DNA from: Melitaea cinxia
Taxonomy: Eukaryota; Arthropoda; Insecta; Lepidoptera; Nymphalidae
Assembly (NCBI RefSeq): GCF_905220565.1
Contig: NC_059421.1
Location: 5,165,501 to 5,229,500 of the forward strand
Direction: 5' to 3'
DNA length: 64,000 nt
This document shows, piece by piece, positions 56,620-64,000 of the stretch. How positions within the stretch are numbered: position 1 is the first letter of the stretch; each line of letters begins with the position of its first letter. The position numbers were made by a program, and so were the translations under genes. The notes below the pieces were generated by a model. It was not told the DNA's origin. It saw only the letters and a list, made by a program, of their open reading frames with translations, and ran no database searches.

Positions 56620-56776
56620 ATTTATCCCCCCTCTTATAACTTAGGGGTATGAAAAATAGATGTTGGCTGATTCTCAGACCTACCCGATATGCACACAAAA
56701 TTTCATAAAATTCGGTCCAGCCGTTTCGGGGGATTATTTTAACTAATATTGTGACACGAGAATTTTATATATAAGA
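56620..56776 (-). mobile_element. Helitron H1, 5' half, minus strand
   Basis: On the minus strand it starts TCTTATATATAAAATTCTCG and continues through 'ccgaaacggctggaccgaat'-type sequence to 'ggtctgagaatcagccaaca'. It lacks the hairpin and CTAG end. Confidence 0.78.
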
Positions 56777-56857
56777 TAGAGCTGTGAGCTTTTAAATCTC
56801 TTTGAATATTGATTTTAATAATATAAAAATTATGATTCGTTTTTATTCAAAAGATGA

Positions 56858-56965
56858 CTAGCCCTTTGGCGCAGTTTGTAGTGTCCTGCTTTCTGTCGGC
56901 TGCCACATAACACAGCCATTACGTTACTTACTTTAGAGGTGACTGTGTGTGTCTGTTATAGATAA
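56858..56965 (+). mobile_element. tRNA-derived SINE D, truncated
   Basis: 'gactagccctttggcgcagt' head joined to the 3' end 'gaggtgactgtgtgtgtctg'; the B-box region is deleted. Confidence 0.75.
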
Positions 56966-58748
56966 AAAAAAAATATGCAAATAAGATATATTATACTAAC
57001 CGTTAGAAACAGTTTTCCTCTTTTCGTTCTTTGTTTTTTTACAGGAAAAATAATGTGAGGTAAAGAATTGGTAAAAAGTCTTATTTCAAATTGTATGTTA
57101 TCTTATATTACAGGAAAAACATATCCATTTGTTTCTGTCGCTCAGAAAAATATTCCTAACTCAGAATCAAGGTAAACTGTGACCGGATCGAAACGACATA
57201 CATTTTTTATTTACTAACCCATAACATCTCTAAAAATTTATAAACATTTTTTAATTTACCTACAAACTCAAACTGTAAAGGCCACTGGTTATTTTAAAAG
57301 TCGAATATTTTTAGCTTAAGTGTTTAAGCAGAGTCCGCATTAAAGCTTGAAAAATATTTCAGTGCGCTGAGTGAGGCGGTGTAATAATATACTAAGTGAG
57401 AAATTTTAACGTACAGCTCGAAACATTTTTACAATTTTAGGTCATATTTTACAACCTACGACGAGAAAAGGGGTTTTATGTTTGATACCAATTTCTCTGT
57501 GTCTGTCTTTGATATTGTAACTTTTGAATGGATGGACCGGTTTTCATTCGGATTTACGAGAACCTTTTTAACGTTTTTACGAGAAAGCGTGTCTTACGGT
57601 CGTTCTTAGCTATATTTGTTAGCAGCTGGAAATATTTATATACAATTTTAGGTCATATATTTAGTAACCATCAATGCGAAATGAGGGGTGCTTGGTGATG
57701 TCCGGATGGGCTTTTTATATATTCGTATTCTGTACACAATTAAATACAACTATCGAGAATACAATAATAATACAAAAATAAAGCTATACAAACTGGCAAA
57801 ACATTTTCATGTAAAAAAATAAGTCAATTTCTTTCGATCAAATATTTGAACTATAAATAAATAATTTCATCAACTTTCCAGTCTGTACACAAACGCTGTT
57901 ATTGTTTCTGTTACAAAAACGTGAACGCTCACAGTCCTCGTTCAGTTTTCATTTTCTAAAAGTTATAAAGTTAAACTATTTCCGTGGCTAAAGCGCTAAA
58001 AACAACGTGTTAAAAAACATACCTAAAAAGTATTAATTCTGGACTTGTTGTCGGTCCATCCATATGGTATGCGTACAGCAAATAAAATAAATTTGACTAG
58101 CCCGTACGAACGGGTGCTGAATCTATTTTTCCAACTGTTGTGGTTTTTAATCCCGCCCATAGCCTGGGTGTAATGTAGGTATGTGTCTTTGCCTCTTGTG
58201 ATGAGTGATATAAGTCGAGTCACATAAATCCTTTTTTATGATGTGATCGTGGGCACTATCAAAAAAAAAAAATTATGGTCTGATTCACGTTCTTCTGTTT
58301 GTTAAGGAGGCACAGATGTATTTACTTATATATGAATATGTATTATTTATGAAAAAAAAAATATGTAGCTATAGTATCCTGCTATTAATTATAGCATAAG
58401 CATTAAGTTGTTTATACAAGCGATGGCCGTGTATATGTTATACTTAGATATTTATTTATTTAAAGCTGACCCTAACGACGTCCTGTCTTGCGAATTGTCA
58501 AATGCATTATGTTAAATTGATCGTTATTTTCTTAAATTTTCTAATTATTTGCGCAGGTTTTTTAACCTTTATTTTCGTTAGAATCTTTTACAATGTATTT
58601 GGAAAACCTTATAAAAAAATCGACTGGAATTATTGCAGCCGTTCTTTAGCTTAGCTTTAGCGACACATTTAGCAATTCATTTTTGTTTAATTATACAGAT
58701 TTATTAAAATTAATAAATCAATAATAATAATTTTAACTCTTTGTCCAG

Positions 58749-58900
58749 GTGAGCCAGCAATCAGGTCACGCTACGCCCGCTTGACTGTTCTAGTGCCGCC
58801 GGAACCGCCGAAAATATTAGAAGGAAATTTATTTACCGTGTCAGTGGGTAATATGATTCATTTGGCATGTGAATCCGTTGGAGGGAAACCCCCGGCCGAG
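58749..58900 (+). CDS. kirre: kirre/rst exon: Ig1-Ig2 linker and first part of Ig2
   Basis: After acceptor 'tctttgtccag' in phase 1, it encodes residues 131-181 and ends at donor CCGAG|GTGAGT in phase 0. RSRYARLTVLVPPEPPKI is the conserved linker; MIHLACESVGGKPPAE holds the first Ig2 cysteine (C171). The phase closes exactly on the previous exon, supporting the model. The following exon, expected to start with the Ig2 tryptophan region, is not found before 64000. Confidence 0.95.
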
Positions 58901-59382
58901 GTGAGTTGTCAACACGCATTATTTTAAAAACATAAAAACTTATTATTATTTTTTAAGTTTTCTACTGATCCTGTACTGTTATTAGTAGTGTAACAAATGC
59001 AGTAACTATGTGCAATGTGATACGACACGAGGTAAATAAAATATTTTGAAACAAATGTTAAACTTTGACGTTATGTATCGCTATACGGGACTTTATGCGA
59101 TTGACATTTTGAAAGTCCCGATATATCGGCGACGTTGCAGAAGCCGTTGGCACGACTCAGTGGGCGATTCAAAATGAGTTGTTGTGTTTATAGTGACCGC
59201 GGAAGTTTAAAAACGTATGTATGACTACTATCATAAATTACCGCTCATGATAATTCACGTTGTGTAAATTATCGCTTCATGTCGCATCAGTTACTTAAGC
59301 AATTATCTGACACTTCTTAACAGAATCGATATCTTGATTTCAAAATGTGAATTTATAACTTTTATTAATTTAAATAAAACAA

Positions 59383-59695
59383 CCGCTCTGGTGTAGTTGC
59401 CTAAAACACGGCTTGCGGGTTTGATTCCCACTTGGGATGGATATTTCTATTTGTACAAATATTTCGTTCCCGGTTTAGATGTCTTACCTTTTGGGTCTCC
59501 ACAATGTGCCTTGGAGAGGACGCTAAGCCTTCGGTCCCGGCGGTTATCATAAAAACCTGATAGCGAGCGTTACTCATATTTGGGAACATATCCGCCAAAC
59601 CGAAGTTGGAGCAGCATGGTGGATTAAGCTCCAATGCTTCTCGTACCTGGAGAGATAGGCCTATACCCAACAGTGGGATGTTACAGGCTGAATAC
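59383..59695 (+). mobile_element. tRNA-derived SINE C variant
   Basis: The head has 'ctctggtgtagttgcc' (A box) and GGGTTTGATTCCC (B box), then 'tgtgccttggagaggacgct' and the tail 'cccaacagtgggatgttaca'. The head differs from 32531, so two SINE subfamilies share this body. Confidence 0.82.
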
Positions 59696-61069
59696 GATTA
59701 ATCTAAATATAGATATTATATTAAGTAAGCTTGTATTAAGTACATTTTGAGTTTGTTTCAACTCGATAAGCCGATACTTTTAAGTATTCTATCAAGGGCT
59801 GCCACTGCATTTGAAAATTCGTTTTATCTTGTTTAGCCTATTTTTAAACAAAATTGATGAACAAGAATTTAACAAAATTAACTATTTATAAAAACTAATT
59901 AAATATTATTAACGATGTATCATATACGCTATGAAGTATGCTTATTTTTCACGACAAAATATAACGTTCGTTTTGTACAAACAAAATACGCTAGGTTTTA
60001 GATTTGAGATTCTTTATTTACTTATATGAATTTATAATTAATTTATGGAATAACTTATACTGCGAAATGATAAAACTTAATTACAACAGGTGTAGTTACA
60101 GACATGTGCGGTACTTGTGGAATAATTCCAAAGTAATTATGTAATTTATCATTCAAATATTAGATTCAATATTATGTGATGTATTTTTGTGTTATATATT
60201 TAAAAAATGTAAAGCTTTTGATTACACATATAGTTTAATATAAATACCGTTATAAAAGTAAATAGATATAAACAAAGAACTAAATTAATGCGAAACATTT
60301 GCGGTTTTTCATCATTTGACCATATAATATTGGACAGAGTGGAAAGCACTGACTGTGCCTTAATACCGCAGTTGAAAATAATAAGGGTTTTATTTATATT
60401 TGAAATTTTAAATGAACGTTTTAATTTACTGTTCCTTTAGAACATAATGGTAACAAGATATAGAGATAAATTAATTTTGTAAGTAACATAATTCGAATAT
60501 TTTTTTATAAAAAATTAATGAAAATTAAGTGTTTAATGACATGCCGTGACCGCACCATGATCAATATTGTTTTAGAAATGTGACTACACTGATATACATT
60601 TGAAAATTCGACTGCTAATTAAAAAAGAATAAGCCTATTTTATCAAACACTACCTGGCACATTACCTTATTACAGCATATACTTGACTATCAATACATAT
60701 GTCTGAGATGCTCTGTAACGGTATGTGTCTGTAAAACTAAATTTCTTGCAAATAAATGATTAATCAACAAATAATCTGCTATATCGACCTTTGTCATATA
60801 ATATAAAACTTTATATATTTCTTCGTTGTACTCGTTAATTTCAGTTGATCAAATCGATTAAATTTAAATTTATTTATTAGTAGGTAGATTTAAACAATAA
60901 ACAATCTAGCCACTAGCGGTTCCCCTTACGACGTCAGTGGCGGCTTTGATTTCTGCTCAGGACAGAGAAATGAAATCTAGATTTTGCTAAGGCGGCATGA
61001 ATTAACTTTTGAAAATTGTCAGTATATTTTGTTCCGTTTTCAACGTTAAATGTTCTTTAATTTTTAACT

Positions 61070-61279
61070 TTCCGCGCGCTTATTAATTTAACCAATGTAA
61101 TGTCAGAATGTCGTCTCAAAAGATGCACGCTTGTGTATTTGACCAATGAAAGCGCGCGAATCACCAGCGCGCATGCGCATTCGAACCTCACGAAGAAAGC
61201 AGCGCCCGCGGGGGCCAACAACTATAACCTCTGTCATCTAACGTGCGTAAAGTCGCCATTGCGGCCGTTGAAACCGAAA
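61070..61279 (+). promoter_or_regulatory. CpG-rich, TATA-less promoter-like island in kirre/rst intron
   Basis: A local GC- and CpG-rich island in AT-rich intron DNA. It contains two CCAAT boxes (61092-61096 and 61143-61147), a perfect NRF1/Ewg palindrome CGCGCATGCGCA (61168-61179) and a YY1-like 'gccattgcggccg' (about 61254-61266). No TATA box is seen. It is not part of any repeat recognised here. It could start an alternative kirre/rst transcript lacking the signal peptide and Ig1, a nested gene, or a non-coding RNA. Confidence 0.5.
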
Positions 61280-61437
61280 AATTAACCTGACTGTCTTAAA
61301 TATACGTTAAGAGTAAAGTTTGTGTGTGGCGTGATTAGTGGACTATTCATACATAAAACATGGCCGGCTGGCATATGTCCTAAAAGTCGAAACAATATTA
61401 TCAAGAACCACTCCGTCTTCCGTTCCTGCTGAGCACG
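61280..61437 (+). other. Putative non-coding first exon driven by the intronic island
   Basis: Directly downstream of the island, ending at a good donor, CACG|GTGAGT (GT at 61438). The only well-placed ATG (61360, A at -3 and G at +4) gives an 8-codon frame ending at 61383, so the segment would be leader or non-coding RNA. Inferred, with no transcript evidence. Confidence 0.3.
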
Positions 61438-62105
61438 GTGAGTTGTGCATGATATCCCTCGTTTATCTATTCAAGTCGTGTACCGTTGATTTACCGAGTG
61501 TATGTTTATGCTCGATCCAGACTGCACGCAGATTGACATTGCATTATTATAAAAGAACCGCATTCGTTTGTGTACACATTTAATAGCCACCTATATAATC
61601 ATTTGACCTGAAAGATGGCGTTTAAGCTTAACTTAAATCGCACAGCCTTCAACACGACTAGACTTTATAGTTACCGTTCTTCTATAAATCTTCTCTTTGC
61701 ATAATGTGTTATGGCGAAACTTCTTCCTTAGCTTATAATTTTATGGCCTATCTCTAAACTAACTTCATTAACACAACGTTTTCCAAAAATAACGTTCTCA
61801 TTTGAACTCAAACTTCAAACAAAGTCTTTAGCACTGTATTTGGATAGTAGCTTTACACTCGAGGATTCGCTCGCGCGAAACCAAAAGAAATTGTATTTAT
61901 ATATATGATTATGATACAGATCGGCCTCGCTTCGCTAATATTAGTTGAAACTTGATGTTATATAGCCTTCCTCGATCTCTATCCAAAAATTAAATAATTT
62001 TTCAATTTGTATCAGTAGCTGTTGTAATTAACACGTTCAACGATACAAACTCATTAGCTTAATAATATAGTATAGATAATATTATAAATAAGTAACGTTT
62101 TTTTG

Positions 62106-62335
62106 AACCGACTTCAAAAAAGAAGGTTTGATAACCTTTTGATAATTCGACTGTATATTTTTGTGTGTTAACTCCTAACTTTTTACTAGGTGAAACGATT
62201 TTGATGATATTTGTTTCAATCAAAAGCTGACGCTTGTCGTGTGGTCCCATTTAAATGTTATCGAGATTTAACTAGTACTTTTTGAGTTATTTCTAATAAA
62301 GAGCACTTACGTAACTATTTTTTAGTCTTCTACGG
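62106..62335 (+). repeat. TIR repeat family E, cut by a SINE
   Basis: AACCGACTTC at 62106, one module with 'tttttactaggtgaaacgat' and 'atcgagatttaactagtact', then broken off where the tRNA-headed SINE begins. Confidence 0.78.
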
Positions 62336-62336
62336 T

Positions 62337-62480
62337 ATAAACAAACGACACAAGCACAAACGCTAAGACCACGATAAACACTTATATGGCCAAAACAAAC
62401 GTCTTTCGTAACGGGGATCGAACCCGCGACCGCCAGCACAACGATCAGTGCTGTAACCGCTGCGCCAGCGCGTCGTTTGA
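62337..62480 (-). mobile_element. tRNA-headed SINE C, 5' part, minus strand, intact Pol III boxes
   Basis: On the minus strand: A box TGGCGCAGCGG (about 62460-62470), B box GGTTCGATCCC, then 'tttggccatataagtgttta', which parallels the SINE C body. The acceptor-stem ends do not pair, so it is not a tRNA gene. The 3' tail is missing. Confidence 0.8.
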
Positions 62481-63055
62481 TTTGATATTTCTTTTTTTAT
62501 AACGAATAAAGTACAAAACTATATGAGCGATTGAAAAAAAAATCTTTAATCAGTATATTAATGACTACGTTGTCACTGAGTGATATAGGCTATTTAGTTC
62601 AAAGTAAATGAAACAGCCAAAATCATAATCCGAGAGAGTTAAGCCACGGGCGAAAAGATAGTTATTTATAAAACAGAAAATAAAATTATTTTAATGGCGT
62701 GTGTTTACAAGTAATTAATGTCCGGTTAAATTTTAGCATCGTCGAGTAAATGACTTGCAAACATTTTTGGTGCTTAAATTACCGAGACTTTTAATACAAA
62801 CGACCGAACTCTTCACCCTTCTCTAACTTTTCTTTAGATTTATTAATTTTAACATTTTTCGTTAGATTATACTTTTAATTTGTCTCTAATTATCGTACGG
62901 GACCTTTTGAAATATATATAAATGAAAATTTATCGTTGACATGTATTCACACATCACACATGTCGTCAGAATGACTTCCATCAAACTGAATACTTCTTTT
63001 TTATTATTCTTATTGAAAGAATGTGAAAGGAAATTTAAAAAAAAAAACCGAAAAA

Positions 63056-63455
63056 AACCGACTTCAATTACATCGACAAGTACCTAATGCAACGTAGGTA
63101 GACGAAAAAATAGTCAAGTACGCATTATCAAAGATCACTCCAAAAGTTTTAATCATCTCGATGAAATTTAAATGTGACCACATGATAAACATCGGCTTTC
63201 GATTAAATTAAAAATCATTAAAATCGGTACACCCAGTAACAAGTTATGCGGATTTTGGAGGGTTTCCCTCGATTTCTCTGGAATTCTATCATCAGAGCCT
63301 GGTTTCCTTATCATGGTACCACACTTAGGATATCTCCTTTCCAACAAAAAAAAAAAAGAATTATCAATATCGGTTCATAAACGAACATACATTTAAAAAA
63401 AATATGTATATATGTAGACGGTTGAAGTAAACTCCTCCTTTTTTTAGTCGGCTAA
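63056..63455 (-). repeat. TIR repeat family E, minus strand
   Basis: On the plus strand it starts AACCGACTTC (63056-63065) and carries module cores 'tcatctcgatgaaatttaaa', 'cagagcctggtttccttatc' and 'accacacttaggatatctcc', ending at a degraded 'agtcggct' near 63446-63453. Confidence 0.82.
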
Positions 63456-64000
63456 AAAAGAAGTTAGTTGTGAGTAGACATACATTTCGGCGATTGATTT
63501 TTATTTGTAAATATTTTAATAGTGCGTAAAATACAGTTCGTTTTTTTTTTTAATTTAAGTTGACAAAGAGTATTCACAATAAAGTTTTACTTAATACAGA
63601 CAATATAAACATTATGACACTAACACCGTCAACTAAAGATTATAATTTTTATAATGGTGAATGACGTCCTTGTACAGATGATAAGCTAAACACAACACCT
63701 AATCTATTCAAATTGAGTACGTATGTTTCCCGAGAGACGAGATACAATTAGGAGTTAAATTGAAAATGATGTCACGACGAAACACGGATACTCGGGAGAG
63801 ACTAAGCTTTTAGAGTTTGAAATATTTACGTTTCGAGAACGGTCCTGTTGTGGTTCTCTTTATTTTATTCAGTCGTTTAATAAACCATGGCTTGCGAACG
63901 TTTTGACGTCAAAATAAACTTGAATATGTTCTGTTTTGTGGAAATATTGCATTGTTTGTTTTAGTATTTGAATCATGCTGTAATTAGTATTTTAATTTGT

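Larger units (their letters stand above)
43876..58748 (+). other. kirre/rst intron between Ig1 and Ig2 exons, 14.9 kb
   Basis: GT at 43876, AG at 58747-58748. It holds the repeats listed separately. Long stretches without recognisable features are 44745-45947, 47123-47818, 49131-50354, 50481-52294, 54525-55247, 55521-56619 and 56966-58748; all are AT-rich, with no credible ORF or RNA gene. Confidence 0.8.
58901..64000 (+). other. kirre/rst intron within Ig2, at least 5.1 kb, continues past the window
   Basis: GT at 58901. It contains SINE C (59383-59695), a CpG-rich promoter-like island (61070-61437), repeat F (about 61910-62078), family E (62106-62335, and 63056-63455 minus) and a tRNA-headed SINE (62337-62480, minus). 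59700-61069 and 63456-64000 show no recognisable feature. Confidence 0.75.

Noticed and set aside
57114..57171. Possible 58-nt cassette exon in the kirre/rst intron ('tatattacag' acceptor, 'caag|gtaaac' donor, open in phase 1)
   Set aside because: Its length shifts the frame into the next exon, the splice signals are weak, and the remembered fly proteins have no such segment. Probably chance; a poison exon cannot be excluded.
61338..61583. Open frame downstream of the intronic island as a protein gene
   Set aside because: It has no ATG near its start and runs across a good splice donor at 61438; no domain is recognisable.
62395..62476. tRNA gene, minus strand
   Set aside because: A and B boxes are present but the acceptor stem ends do not pair, and SINE body sequence follows. 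SINE head rather than tRNA.
1..64000. CRISPR arrays, bacterial operons or viral genes
   Set aside because: No regularly spaced repeats and no such coding regions; the tandem arrays present are microsatellites or transposon modules in an insect genome.

Overview
The window looks like euchromatic, AT-rich insect DNA, almost certainly from a moth or butterfly. The evidence is a spliced insect cell-adhesion gene, a Dong/R4-type retrotransposon sitting in a TAA microsatellite, RTE-type LINE 3' ends shared by several SINEs, and Helitrons with the A^T insertion habit. I see no bacterial or viral genes.

One host gene is certain. It is the 5' part of a roughest/kin-of-irre (Rst/Kirre, Neph1-like) immunoglobulin cell-adhesion gene on the + strand. 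Four exons are visible, at 34015-34323, 39299-39449, 43795-43875 and 58749-58900. They encode 181 residues: signal peptide, complete Ig1 and the first half of Ig2. Intron phases match throughout, introns are 5.0, 4.3 and 14.9 kb, and the rest lies beyond position 64000. The first visible exon opens with a splice acceptor, so at least one 5' non-coding exon lies further left; candidates are near 20.4 kb and 31 kb. Its leader carries three upstream ORFs.

Layout. 0.25-3.8 kb: a Dong-like element with an intact reading frame apart from one TGA. 3.8-5.5 kb: a LINE 3' fragment, a Helitron and a nested TIR element. 5.5-20 kb: gene-poor DNA with SINE, LINE and Helitron remnants and one unexplained 171-codon open frame. 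20.8-25.6 kb: a nearly full-length minus-strand LINE with two intact ORFs. 25.7-34 kb: a modular TIR element, a truncated LINE with target-site duplication, SINEs and possible promoter DNA. 34-64 kb: the kirre/rst exons and large introns filled with transposon debris. At 61.1-61.4 kb there is a CpG-rich, CCAAT/NRF1-site promoter-like island followed by a splice donor.

The most interesting observations are: (i) in-frame kirre exon 3 lies between two inverted copies of one SINE; (ii) the intronic promoter-like island; (iii) Dong apparently nested in the microsatellite tail of a LINE copy whose full-length relative is 17 kb away; (iv) two unrelated SINE families and an RTE LINE sharing one 3' tail; (v) a TIR element growing by internal modules and self-nesting. 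All calls come from reading the sequence and from memory of protein families; no searches were run.
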